From NCBI GenBank assembly GCA_037043235.1, contig JAWRVZ010000258.1:225001-289000 (forward strand): a stretch of 64,000 nucleotides of DNA, given 5' to 3'. Below, piece by piece: positions 51,727-62,200 of the stretch. The stretch's first letter is position 1. Each line of letters begins with the position of its first letter. The position numbers and the translations under genes are program-made. Source of the stretch: Rhodeus uyekii. Lineage: Eukaryota > Chordata > Actinopteri > Cypriniformes > Acheilognathidae. A model generated the notes under the pieces. That model searched no databases and was not told the origin of the DNA. It worked only from the letters and a program-made list of their open reading frames with translations.

Positions 51727-54700
51727 TGGTATTGATTTCTTTAACAGAAACTATGATAAAACGTGGTGGCAAAATCGTTTAGAAATTCTGATTAAGAGAC
51801 AAATATGCCAATTATCTTTGCAAGGATTTATTTTCTCATGAGAGAAGGTCAGCAGTCCCACAAACTGTTGCTCTGCAGAATGTGACGAGGAAAGGGAGGC
51901 TGCCCAAAATTATCTCTTTCTTATCCTCAAGGCTGAAGACAGTTGTACAACAGCTACTCTCCTCTCCTCTCCTTATCTCTACACGCATTTCTTCCCCTCT
52001 TGTGATTGTGTTTTTATGTTTTTATTGATCTTTGTCCAAACAATTGTCACACAATAATCAAAATAAAATTATAGATAAAAAAAAATTAAAATATAACATA
52101 TGAATACAAATTTCTTTCACAGTGGACAATCCTTTTTTTCCATTAGACAAAATGACATCATTAAACACTAGTCATGACTATATCAACATGCAATATAGTT
52201 AGCGGAAAAAAGTAGTTAAAAAATTTAAACTTTACCAAAAACATCTCTCTATATTTTATTTAATAAAAGGGGGGGGGGGGGGGGGGGGGGTAATCATAGA
52301 TTTTATTATATGCACACTTTAAACAGACCACGATATGACCAATCAGAGCAAAGCAGTCTTGCTGAAAGGCAGGTTTTGTTTTGTTTTTTCAACCGAACTG
52401 TTTACTGACTCTGAGAAATGAGGTGAGTGTGGATGCATGTGTAAACCTATTGTGGGAGACTCAAAACAACATTGGGAACCTTAAAATAGCATTATAAGGG
52501 AACTTTAAGGACATTCTTGTTCTAAAAACAAAAGCTTGAAAGCACCCCTGAGGAGTCATTGATATTTTTAGTCCATTTTCCAGTAAGAGAAAAACAATGC
52601 ATTGTAAATATGAGCTATACATCAACTGTTCGGAGTAAACGAGATGAGCTCACATCTGAATAACATGCATTACACTGTTGGTTAATTCCACATTTTATTT
52701 CGTGGGGTCTAAAAATGCATGAGCTACAGAAGAGCTGTAGCTTTTGTCTGATGTCCTCATCCATTCATCCATCCATCACTTCATCTCTCTCTCTCACACC
52801 CACACACACTTTCTGTTTCAGTTTTGACCTGGTCTTCTCTAATTGGCTGTTGATGTATCTGAGTGATCAGGAGCTGAAGGCATTGGCTGAGAAGTTTCTC
52901 AGGTGGCTCCGGCCAGGTGCCTACCTGTTCTTCAGAGAGTCCTGCTTCCACCAATCAGGTTAGGGAAACAATGTCCTCTAGTTTGACACTTTATGACAAT
53001 GATGTGAAATTTCGTATTTTTCCAAATGATTTTGTAATCTTATTCTCTGATTGGTGACAAAATAATGTGATTAAAAAAATTCTGAATAATAGAACAACTA
53101 TTTCTGGACCCAATAGTTATGCAAATGAAGCATATTATTTCTATAAACAGTTTTATAATTATATTGGAGACTGAAACAGCTTAAAATACAGGGCAAGGCG
53201 AGATTTTATCAATTGGGAACTAATTGCATGGTGAAAGTGAGCTTTCCTGTAGCTCAAACAGTAGCAAACTTGCAACGGCAAGGTCATGGGTTCGATTCAC
53301 AGGGAAAGCAAGTGTTTCTTGCATGCTGTGTTGCATGTGTTTCTTGAATGCAATGCATCTGATAAATACAGAAATCTAAATTAATGTGTCTCTGTGACAG
53401 AATGCATTTATTATTATGCATTTAAATCTTAGTCTTTTGACCTCCACAGGTGATAGCAAGCGAGATTTTAACCCCACGCACTACAGAAGTCCTGCTCACT
53501 ATAACCATCTAATGACGTCAGTCGTGCTGGAGGAATCAGAAGATCAGGAAAAGAAATGCTATGGCTTTGACATGGTGCTCAATAAAACAGTTCAGACCTA
53601 TGTGAAGGTAAACCAGTCAGTCACCAAACTATTATCAAGATGAGCTCTGTATTAAAAACAAAATGAAATTAAACTTCCTTATTTTGTTTTAGATGAAGAA
53701 GAACCAGAACCAGTTGTGCTGGCTCATGCAGAAAGCCCGTCATGACGCAGTAGATCAGCATCAGGGCGGCTTTTCCACATTCCAGCAGTTCCTGGATAAC
53801 CAGCAATACACCCGAACAGGAATCTTACGTTACGAGAAGATGTTCGGCTCAGGATACGTGAGCACAGGCGGACTCAGCACAACCAAGGTCAGGGGTGAAG
53901 AATACGCAGGGTCGTACATGTCAAAAGAGTCACGTGAAGTTCATTTAAATGCATACTTAAATGCTGTATATTAATTTTGCAGTTCAGCAAGATGTCAGTA
54001 TTGTCTAACTTATATTTTAGATTGCTACTTTGTTTGTTCTGCCAACAAAAATAGTTGCAACACCGAGCAACATTTGCTTTAATGAATGATTCAATGACTC
54101 ATTAAACAGTAAATGCTGCGTTTCGTTCATGAAGGAATAGCCGTTTTTGAATGAAGCAGGTGATCGAATCATACAATGACAGTGACTGCATCCGAAATCA
54201 CATACTTAAGAAGTTAATCGTTAAAACAGTAGTTTGTTTTAGTTTCTAAATGAATCAGTGATTTTAAGCGAATCTGTAAAATTTATTATTCAACGACTCG
54301 TTCGGTTAAATAGCTGTTTGCTTAATTCCTGAATGAATCAGTGTTCTTATAAGAATCTGTAAAAAAAAATATTCAAAGACTTGTTCATTAAAAAAGACAC
54401 GTTTTGTTGCTGAATGAATCAGCATTTTTAAACAAATCTGTAAAAATAAATTATTCAAGGACTTAATCATTAAACAGCAGCTTGTTTTGTTTCTAAATGA
54501 ATCAGCGATTTTAAACGAATATCTAAAATAAATGATTCAAGGACTCGTCTGTTAAAACAGCAGCTTGTTTCACTCCGGAATGATTCAGTGTTTTTAAAAG
54601 AATCTGTAAAGTAAATTGCTTAAGGACTCATTCGTTAAAACAGCTGCTTGTTTAATTCCTAAATGAATCAGCATTTTCAAGGACTGTGTAAACTAAATGT

Positions 54701-57700
54701 TTCAGGGACTCATTCGTTAAAAAAGCTGCTTGTTTCGTTCCTGAATGATTCAATGTTTTTAAAAGAATCTGTAAAATATATTATTCAACGACTCGTTTGG
54801 TTTAAATAGCTGTTTGTTTAATTCCTGAATGAATCAGTGTTCTTATACGAGTATGTAAAACAAACGATTCAAGAACTTGTTCATTAAAACAGTCAAGTTT
54901 TGTTTCTGAATGAATCAGTATTTTTAAACAAATCTGTAAAATAAATTATTCAAGGACTTAATCATTAAACAGCAGCTTTTTCGTTTCTAAATGAATCAGC
55001 GATTTTAAACAAATCTGTAAAATAAACGATTCAAGAACTTGTTTGTTAAAACAGCAGCTTGTTTCGTTCCTGAATGATTCAGTGTTTTTAAAATAATCTG
55101 TAAAGTAAATTTCTTAAGGACTCATTCGTTAAATCAGCTTCTTGTTTAATTCCAGAACGAATCAGTGTTTTGCAACAAATCTGTAAAAAAAATGATTCAA
55201 GGACACGTTTGTTACAACACTTGTTTGTTTTGTTCCTGAATGAATCGGAGTTTTTTAATGAATCTGTAAAATAAAAGACTGAAGGTCGTGTTCATTAAAA
55301 CAGCAGCTTGTTTTGTTCCTGAATGAATCAGCATTTTTAAACAAATCTGTAAAATAAATTATTCAAGGACTTCTTTGTTAAAACAGTCGCTTGTTTTGTT
55401 CTTGAATGAGTCAGTGTTTTTAAATGAATCTTTAAAATAAATAATTCAAGGACTTGTTTATTAAAACATCAGCTTGTTTTGTTCTTGAATGAGTCATTTT
55501 TTATAAAAATCTGTAAAATAAATTATTTAACGACTCGTTCGTTTAAGTAGCTGTTTGCTTAATTCCTGATTAAATCAGTGTTCTTATACGAATCTATAAA
55601 ATAAATGATTCAAGGACTTGTGTTTTTTAAAACAGCAGCTGCTTCTGTTCCTGAAATAATGAATAAGTGTTTTTGAACAAATCATTTGAATTAATCAACA
55701 ACTGACTCAAATACAATACGATCACTTGTCGCCACCTACTGGTGCAACTATATTACCATTGGAAAGAGTAACTGGAACATTCATATTCGCTCTAGATCAG
55801 TGATACAAACTACTGCCTCATTTTTTCTTTGGATATCAAAGGAGAACTAGTGCTCTCTGCATTCTCAGTGTTATCTCATTATTTAGTGAATAATTAACAG
55901 TTTGTTTTCTGTTAATCTCTTTGATATATTAATCTATAACCCATCAGGAGTTTGTCGATATGCTGAACTTGACTGCAAAACAGAAGGTTCTTGATGTTGG
56001 CTGTGGGATTGGAGGTGGAGATTTCTACATGGCCAAGGTGAGTCAAAGGTTGACTTTTCAACTTTTTAGAAACGTAAATGTTATCAAACATTCATTCAGT
56101 TTGATATATATTAATATATTAATTTACAGTCTGACTACTTGCTCGATCATTCACAGCTAGAGTTTCTGATTACAATGACATGATTAATTACTTACTGTTT
56201 GTTTTATGACAGACCTTTGGAGTGGAGGTTCTGGGGATGGACCTGTCCTCAAACATGGTGGAGATCGCCATGGAAAGAGCCGTCAAAGAGAAACTCCCAT
56301 TAGTATGTTGAGTTTTTTTAGCAAATACAGAGCAACATTCTGTCACCCATTCATAACACCCTAAAAGCCATGTAGCAAAGGCAAAAAAGCCTCTCTAGAA
56401 CAGCTTCACAACTTCATAATGACACCCTCGCAACCCCCCATAGCACCCTAGCAACCACAAAGTTAAGGCAAAAAAGAAATATCTAAAACAGCTACTTAAC
56501 TGCATAGCAACACCCTGGTAACCACCCACAACACCATAATAACAATCTAACAACTGCATAGCAACACTCTGGCAACCACCTAGATCACCCTAGCAACCTT
56601 GTAGCAAACACACTACTCAAAACAGTTCAGAAACTACATAGCAACACCCTGAAAGCCACACAGACCACCCAAACAACCCTATAGCAAAGCACAACAATAT
56701 AGACCTGCTCAACAACCACATATCAGCACCGTAGCAACACACTGGCAAGCCCCCAGAGCATCTTAGTAACTACATAGCAAAATGCAACAAGCTAAACAGA
56801 ATAATTGTATAGTAGCACTCATAGTAACACATAACAATCACCTATAACATTCTAGAAATCGCATAGCAAAGCCCTGGCAACCACCCATAACACCATAGCA
56901 ACCACTTGCAACAATCTAGCAACTGCAATACAACACCCTGGAAACCACTAGTTACTACAGCAAGCCAATTAAAGGCAACCAGTCACAATAGTGTAGCAAC
57001 CACCTATAACATAGCATAGCAACACCCTGGCAACCACCCATATCACCACAGCATCCACCTATACCAGAAACATAAACTGCATAGCAACTACCTGGCAACC
57101 ACCCAGTAAAGCGAAGGAAGATCAAAGCAACTGAACAACAAACCGCATAGCAATACAATAGCATTATTTAGGTGGCCCACAAGAAATGTGAGGGGGAAAA
57201 AAAGGTTTTAAACATGCATTTTTTCATACATGTCATAAATTTTAAATACACCCAGCTTCGGCTGTTGTTCTGTGCCTCGTGATAGCAGATTAATTTTTTC
57301 CTTCCTCTGCAGGTGCAGTTTGAGGTGTCTGATGCCACTAAAAGAAGGTTTCCTGACGCCATGTTTGATGTGGTTTATAGCAGAGACACGATTCTGCACA
57401 TCAGGGACAAACCTGAACTCTTCAGAAAATTTTACGTGAGTGTTCACAAAGGTAAACAGGTGCTTGTGCAAATGTTTTCTTGCCTATAATATATTGTTTA
57501 TGGTAAAAGTAGTATATATTTGTGTGTGTGCATGCATAAGACTTGTGTTTGTGTGTATGAGGGCATCAAAAAATTAACACAATGGATAGCAGGTGTGTGT
57601 GTGTGTGTGTGTGTGCGGTTTTAACAGTTAAAATCCCCTTGAGCTTCCTTTATTTATTACTCAATTAAATGACACATTACTTATGGCTTATAAAAACAAG

Positions 57701-60276
57701 CCTTTGTGTTTGTATCGATCAATAGTGGATAGTATCCAAATAGGCAAATGCATAGTAAGCAAATTAAGCTGACATGCAAAATAATCTTCAGGAAATAAGA
57801 TTGAATGTGCACGGCCTGCCTTCTGATGGACAAATCAACTGTTGTCATATGATAACAGATTAAACTATTGCATATGTTTTTCAGTCATGGCTGAAGCCGG
57901 GCGGTAAACTGTTGATCAGTGACTATTGCTGTGGAGAGAAGCCCTGGTCTCCAGCGTTTCAGGATTACGTCAACCAGAGGGGATACATCCTCTACACACC
58001 TCAGAGATACGGACAGGTGGGACACAGGACACCTTACAGACCTAATAAAATCAGGTAGTAGGTAATAGTGGTAATAGTGTAGTATTAAAGCTTGCTTGTC
58101 TATTATGTAGCATTGAAGATATTGCTTAGTGCTGTATGCAATGAAGTCAAGCTAGTAAGACGTGCACTAGCACATTGTTAACATAACCACCTCCCATGCT
58201 GGAGATGCCGGTCGAATCCCACTTAGAGTGGAGGGAATAGGACCAGTGAAAAGTGGTGCCGTGACCCAGATGAGAGTTAGGTTTAGGAGGGTGAGTGTAA
58301 TGGAAATCAGCTATTAAGAGTTAACCTGAGAGTAAACCTGACTCCAATGGCCTCATCAGATGTCTTAGAGAGTGCGGTCTTTAGCATCCTTGTTAGCGTG
58401 CTCGCCAATAGATATTGTATAAAATATACATTCAGAAGACATCCACCTATCTTTTCTTTTCCACCATTAATCATTTGATCTCCTTTGTCTTTTGATGGAA
58501 AATCTCTTACTGTGGTGTTTTGTTTTAAATAATTGCTTTACAATAAAAATTCCCCAATGCATCTGCTTAATTTTTCTGGGTACTTTTCATGCCAAATAAA
58601 AAAGATTTCTTGTTATTATTGTTTTTCCCCCAGTGCACCCGTTTCAATTCTCTGGGTACTTTCCATGCTAACATATCTTCAACATGCTTTCCATTTTCTT
58701 CCAGTGCACAAACTACCTCTATATGCAATTAATAAAATTGATGCTTTTTTAAAATTCAGCTCAGAGCGGTTTGAGCAGAACCAGAGGAGTAAAGTTGGTG
58801 CCGTGACCCAGATGGGAGTGAGGTTTAGGGGGTTGAGTGGAACGGAGGCAAGCTAGTAAGAGCTGTGTGTAAAACTCAAATCCCTGGCCTCAAGATGTTC
58901 ACTAGAGACTTGTGGTTTTAGCCTTTCAGCCTCCCATGCCAGAGACTCTGGTTTGAATCCCACTTGGAGAGTGTCAAGGACTGGTTACATGTACTGTACT
59001 TGCCAAGCAAAGTTGGCACATGAACAGAAAGTTTGTTTATGCACCATGACCAGTGTTGGGGAAAGTTACTTTGCATTGCAATGTTGCGTTACTCCCGTAA
59101 AAAGAAACTAATTGCATTACTTTGTTACTTTTTAAGAAAAGTAATCTGTTACGTTACTTTTGCGCTACTTTTTCTCTTATCTGAGCTTATTTGTTTGTAT
59201 TTTAATAACCAAACTATTGTTCTATTTTTGGGCCAATGTAAAAGCCCTTAAACATGAATATTTAAATAAGGATGAAGGAAATGCAAATTCACCCATGTGC
59301 AGTCGAACTCAAACAAACCTTTCAGCTGCTGCAAATCTGGATGGCAGAAGAAGAAAGTTTAACACTTACTTCACCAATAAAAAAAAAAAAAAAAAAGAGT
59401 CATTTTTGCTCATGGTTAAACTAAATCATCAAAGGTCAGCAGTGAGTACATTGGTCAACAAAATGAGAAATAAAAATGCATACAAATATTTGCTTTATTT
59501 AACATATTCAATTAATGGAGGTTTATGTATAATTCTGATTTTACATTTCTGCGATTTTATTCATTTTGAGTTTTAGTGCAAGTGAGAGGAGTAAAATCTC
59601 AGATTTAGTCTAGAACTGCAACAATCATCATATTCACACACAATGACTCCTGATTTATCTCAACATGAGGACAGAAGACCCGTCAGTCAAATTTGAACAT
59701 ATAACTTAAAAGTAATGCTTTTGATGATTTTAATAGTTACTTGAAAAAAAGTAATCTGATTACATAAGTTACTTGTAATGCGTTTCCCCCAACACTGATC
59801 ATGACCGTGATAGTATCGGGTTTGTTTGTGTTTTTCAGTTCCTGAGCGAGGTGGGATTCAGTAATGTTTGCGCAGAAGACAGGACAGAACAATTTATTCA
59901 GGTCATAAAGTCTGAACTGCAGAGAGCAGAGGGGATGAAAGAGGACTTTATACAGGTAAACACACACACACACACACACACATTACATTTACAACCTCAT
60001 ATTTGCATGCACAATGTTGGAGGAAATCTTATTTCCCCTTTCCTCCCCCTTTTTTTATTTACATTCATTGAAAGTGCAGGTTTGTCTCTGTTGTTGGAAA
60101 TGGCTTGTAAAATGTTGTGTGTGCTTGATGATAGAGAGCTCTTGTAATCGCCGTCTCCTCCACAGGAATTCTCTAAGGAAGACTATGATGCCATTGTAAA
60201 TGGATGGAGAGAAAAACTGCAGCGCTGTGAGACAGGAGACCAACGCTGGGGCCTTTTCTATGCCACCAAAGAATAA
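49024..60276 (+). CDS. pmt: Phosphoethanolamine N-methyltransferase, 12 coding exons
   Basis: Twelve exons with GT-AG introns join in frame for 1497 nt, about 498 residues; no internal stop. The enzyme uses S-adenosylmethionine to methylate phosphoethanolamine three times to phosphocholine, feeding phosphatidylcholine synthesis in the cytosol. It is known from plants, nematodes, fish and frogs and is absent from mammals. Two methyltransferase domains are visible. In the first, motif I is ELGAGIG (57-63), acidic motif VTAVDF (76-81), [13 protein letters not shown] (116-128) and [12 protein letters not shown] (144-155). In the second, motif I is [10 protein letters not shown] (294-303), VLGMDLS (314-320), [13 protein letters not shown] (356-368) and [12 protein letters not shown] (382-393). 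Coding parts: 49024-49033, 49888-50065, 50805-50960, 52822-52958, 53450-53607, 53693-53887, 55948-56037, 56213-56302, 57313-57435, 57885-58016, 59839-59955, 60166-60276. The start is the first ATG in frame, just before the donor, as in the second copy at 63232. A later ATG (residues 10-11) is possible. Confidence 0.95.
49034..49887 (+). other. pmt intron 1
   Basis: The first 110 bases ('acaaatgcccatggaacttt', 'gtttgtatgagatgatgaaa') align with the intron of pmt copy 2. The middle is unique to copy 1 and ends in GA-rich tracts (about 49600-49747). Copy 2 keeps only a short GA run. Confidence 0.85.
49888..50065 (+). CDS. pmt: pmt coding exon 2
   Basis: 178 nt, preceded by 'ttttcctccgtag', followed by gtcagtg. 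Encodes residues 4-62, ending with SAM-binding motif I 'VLELGAGIG'. The last 120 nt are identical to exon 2 of the second copy. Confidence 0.95.
50341..50475 (+). mobile_element. tRNA-derived SINE in pmt intron 2
   Basis: 'gatgcatctcaatcagtaga', B-box 'ggtcatgggttcgattccca', 'gaagtgattagaatgtcaat', tail 'gcaagtggctttggatgtac'. Downstream of poly-AAAT repeats (50240-50310). Confidence 0.83.
50805..50960 (+). CDS. pmt: pmt coding exon 3
   Basis: 156 nt after 'ctgttttcag', before gtgaga. Encodes residues 63-115: [18 protein letters not shown], then [14 protein letters not shown], the acidic and adenine-binding motifs of domain 1. Confidence 0.96.
51112..51625 (+). mobile_element. Tc1-like internal-deletion derivative in pmt intron 3
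   Basis: Long inverted ends of about 81 bp: 51112-51192 (cactcacctaaaggattatt...) pairs with 51544-51625 (...aataatcctttaggtgagtg) with few mismatches. The interior is a plus-strand transposase remnant whose frames read '[20 protein letters not shown]', a Tc1 core segment. A TA follows the right end. About 514 bp, so most of the transposase is deleted. Confidence 0.92.
51626..52821. other. Rest of pmt intron 3: microsatellites and G22 run
   Basis: (GA)n 51641-51675, (AT)n 51686-51724, a 22-base G homopolymer at 52269-52290. The rest is unassigned. (CT)n-(AT)n lies just before the Tc1 element at 51047-51097. Confidence 0.85.
52822..52958 (+). CDS. pmt: pmt coding exon 4
   Basis: 137 nt after 'ttctgtttcag', before gttagg. 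Encodes residues 115-161 with [20 protein letters not shown] and [18 protein letters not shown], the motif II/III part of domain 1. Confidence 0.97.
53241..53370 (+). mobile_element. tRNA-derived SINE in pmt intron 4
   Basis: gctttcctgtagctcaaaca head, B-box 'ggtcatgggttcgattcaca', worn tail 'cttgaatgcaatgcatctga'. Same family as 43256. Confidence 0.82.
53450..53607 (+). CDS. pmt: pmt coding exon 5
   Basis: 158 nt after 'cctccacag', before gtaaac. Begins [18 protein letters not shown] and ends [14 protein letters not shown], the end of domain 1. Leaves the frame in phase 0. Confidence 0.96.
53693..53887 (+). CDS. pmt: pmt coding exon 6 (interdomain)
   Basis: 195 nt after 'attttgttttag', before gtcagg. 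Encodes the linker: [16 protein letters not shown], then [20 protein letters not shown], ending STGGLSTTK at the entrance of domain 2. Confidence 0.96.
54090..55690 (+). repeat. 83-bp minisatellite of about 17 units in pmt intron 6
   Basis: The landmark aatctgtaaa (or a one-base variant) recurs at 54271, 54354, 54435, 54518, 54601, 54683, 54766, 54849, 54931, 55012, 55095, 55179, 55261, 55344, 55427, 55508 and 55591, spacing 81-84. A unit reads roughly: 'ttcaaggactcgttcgttaa', 'aacagcagcttgttttgttc', 'ctgaatgaatcagtgttttt'. It fills most of the 2.06 kb intron. A single related unit is at 21685-21785. Confidence 0.96.
55948..56037 (+). CDS. pmt: pmt coding exon 7
   Basis: 90 nt after 'aacccatcag', before gtgagt. 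Encodes [15 protein letters not shown] and [15 protein letters not shown], motif I of domain 2. Confidence 0.97.
56213..56302 (+). CDS. pmt: pmt coding exon 8
   Basis: 90 nt after 'tttatgacag', before gtatgt. Encodes [19 protein letters not shown] and [10 protein letters not shown]. Confidence 0.97.
56340..57130. repeat. 'CTAGCAACCAC' minisatellite array in pmt intron 8
   Basis: Blocks such as 'catagcaacaccctggcaac' and 'cacccataacaccatagcaa' recur irregularly over 0.8 kb. Same family as 15180-15600. Confidence 0.93.
57313..57435 (+). CDS. pmt: pmt coding exon 9
   Basis: 123 nt after 'cttcctctgcag', before gtgagt. Encodes [19 protein letters not shown] and [18 protein letters not shown]. 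Confidence 0.97.
57885..58016 (+). CDS. pmt: pmt coding exon 10
   Basis: 132 nt after 'tatgtttttcag', before gtggga. Encodes [20 protein letters not shown] through [13 protein letters not shown], the conserved phosphobase-binding part of domain 2. Confidence 0.97.
58160..58985 (+). repeat. Tandem tRNA-like repeat (SINE-type) in pmt intron 10
   Basis: Two units share 'ggtgccgtgacccagatg', 'gagtgaggtttaggggg', 'gcctcccatgccagaga' and a B-box-like 'ggtttgaatcccacttgg' (58187-58400 and 58735-58985). A unique AT-rich piece separates them. Confidence 0.7.
59051..59797. mobile_element. hAT-type nonautonomous element in pmt intron 10
   Basis: Ends CAGTGTTGGGGAAAGTTACT and 'gcgtttcccccaacactg' are inverted. 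Flanks accatgac (59043-59050) and atcatgac (59798-59805) differ at one base of 8, an aged 8-bp duplication. Subterminal 'aaagtaatctgttacgttac' motifs are typical. An A17 run interrupts at about 59381. About 747 bp, no transposase. Confidence 0.92.
59839..59955 (+). CDS. pmt: pmt coding exon 11
   Basis: 117 nt after 'gtttttcag', before gtaaac. Encodes [19 protein letters not shown] through KEDFIQ. A CA run follows the donor. Confidence 0.97.
60166..60276 (+). CDS. pmt: pmt coding exon 12 (terminal)
   Basis: 111 nt after 'tcctccacag', ending in TAA at 60274-60276. Encodes [20 protein letters not shown] and the C-terminal [13 protein letters not shown]. Confidence 0.97.
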   Translation, partial: EFSKEDYDAIVNGWREKLQRCETGDQRWGLFYATKE

Positions 60277-60430
60277 AAGAGAGGAGGAATCAGAATCACT
60301 ATTTGTCAGATTAAACTCACTGTTAATTCTGTGAATTGCACAACAGTGATGCAACATTTGAGTATATATCAGAGCCGTAAGATCAACATACTGTTATGCA
60401 GCATAAGTTAATAAAATCCCACTTTGCTTT
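60277..60430 (+). terminator. pmt 3'UTR and polyadenylation signal
   Basis: AATAAA at 60410-60415, about 135 nt after the stop. The GAATAAAAG overlapping the stop (60271-60279) is too early to be likely. Confidence 0.6.
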
Positions 60431-61139
60431 ACCTGTTTCTTTGCTGGTTTGGATTTATATACCTGTGCTTTTAAAGTGTGATAAAATCCTCAAAATCGCA
60501 TGTGCAGTGAAGTCTATAAAACTGTTCTAACACACAATGAGTTTTAGACCTTATGCAGATAAACAGAAAAACTACAAACAAATGAGAGAAAAAATAAATA
60601 AATAAATAAGCAATTTGTGCCATTATCTCCAAAGACACGTCTGTTTTAATTTGAGCCAAGATACCTGAGACCTTATTGAGCAAATTCTCTTTTTTGTTAT
60701 GTTTTGCTCAATTTAATTTAATTAGTATATGATATTATAAAAAAATGATATAATGGCATTTCAAATTATGTGAATAATTGCAAATAATGTATCCTATATT
60801 TATCTTCATTAAAATACTTTATATATATTTAATATTATATTATATTTATATTTTAATATATTTTATACATCTATAACAATATTCATTTATGGATGGATGT
60901 GAAACAATAATATATAATAAATGTAAAGAAAAAATAAAGCATTTAAATAAGTACATATTTTCTGTTTTATTTTTCCAATAGTGTTTGAGTAGATTATACA
61001 ATGAATGGAAATGGAAAAGCTAATTAATTTTTTAATTAATAATTTTCAAATGAAAGTGGAATAGATGCACTGGAGAGAAAACAGCAAGACAAAAGGAGAA
61101 ATATTTTATATTTCTTATTAAATATTATTAAATATTAAA
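60431..61139. other. AT-rich intergenic sequence
   Basis: Mostly A/T low complexity (60700-60960, 61095-61150). No gene. Confidence 0.5.
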
Positions 61140-61149
61140 TATTATATAT

Positions 61150-62200
61150 ATTCTCGATGAGGGCAGAGGCATTGGCCCCTGAGGCAGTAGCGGAGATTTG
61201 CTGAGCCACAGACCTCTCTCTCTGGACCACTAGAGAGACGGCCACGTCAGTCGGCCGCTTCATGGCAGCTCTGGTGGCCACGGAGAGGCATCTGTGGCTC
61301 AATTTAACTTCTTTAAAAGAACCTCCTCCTGGACACCCCTCTTTCGACTCCTGGTCTTTTCAGTCGTCGAGAGGTTCCAGGAGGCCGTTAAGCAGCAGGT
61401 TGTCACGAAACGTTCAGGGAGGACTCAAGTGCAGGGGAAAATATGGGATTTATTAGAATAACAAAAGAACACAAAATGCAAACAAAAACCCACAATGGGG
61501 AAAACATAACATTAACATGATCATAAATACTAAACATAAAACAAACCGGATGGAACAGGGAAAAAGCCGACACAGGAACAGACATGAAATGACAACGACA
61601 CCACACAGGACAGCAAACACACTGGGATTAAATAGGGCACATGAGGGAAGGTAGTGATGAGACACAGCTGGGAATGATTACGGGAAACAAGGAGGTGGGG
61701 CAGACACTAACGAGACACAAACACACGGGAGAGATAGCATTGCCACGGTTCTGTCCACTAGAGCACTAACAACACTGGAAACAGACAAAACCGTGACACA
61801 GGTGGCATCTAGGTGGCCACTGCCTCGACGCTCTCAAAATGAGACTGTGAGCCAGCCACAACCCCAGAGCTCCTTGCAATGGAACGCTCAGAGGCAGAGT
61901 GTCGCAACCCGCCAACTCCCCCTGAAACCCGTGGGGTCGGGCCGTCACTCCCAGCCTCAGTCTTCTGGCAGGAGGACGGATCTGAGGACCGTCATCCTCG
62001 CCAAGAAGGCTACCTCGAAGACGTCTTGACGCCAGAAGTGCCAGGCCTCTCACGGGCATCCCTCCTCAGCTGCCACCCGTGAGTTGGGTTACTCTGAGGA
62101 GATCGCCCCCTACGAGGAGGGTTGTAGAGCATTCGGTCGATCGATTATTCGATCGTTTTCGTACGTGCTTCACGAGGCTATCATCAAGGTATTCTCCTAG
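61150..62200 (+). pseudogene. DIRS-type retrotransposon relic (gag-like)
   Basis: GC-rich against its surroundings. Plus-strand frames read LVATERHLWLNLTSLKE (61271-61321), then, after a shift, VVERFQEAVKQQ (about 61362-61397), and beyond the LTR insertion 'LRTVILAKKATSK' (61982-62020) preceded by a Pro/Gln/Arg-rich stretch. These resemble the gag-like region of fish DIRS-1 type tyrosine-recombinase retrotransposons. Shifts and a solo LTR break it. No reverse transcriptase or recombinase portion is seen. 62205-62265 ('ctcgttccctcttcaggg') may be an end of the same element. Confidence 0.6.
61400..61798 (-). mobile_element. Solo LTR with perfect 5-bp target duplication
   Basis: Starts TGTCACG and ends CGTGACA (TG...CA with a 7-bp inverted terminus), 399 bp. 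The pentamer CAGGT flanks both sides (61395-61399 and 61799-61803). In minus orientation it carries a 'tatttaatccc' TATA-like word upstream and AATAAA near the 3' end, in U3-to-U5 order. The family (Gypsy or endogenous retrovirus) cannot be told, as no internal region remains. Confidence 0.88.

Noticed and set aside
54090..55690. CRISPR-like regularly spaced repeats
   Set aside because: Repeats are contiguous 83-bp units with no unique spacers, in an intron of a vertebrate gene.
59160..59576. 138-codon plus-strand frame
   Set aside because: Lies inside the hAT element in pmt intron 10 and includes an A-run lysine stretch.
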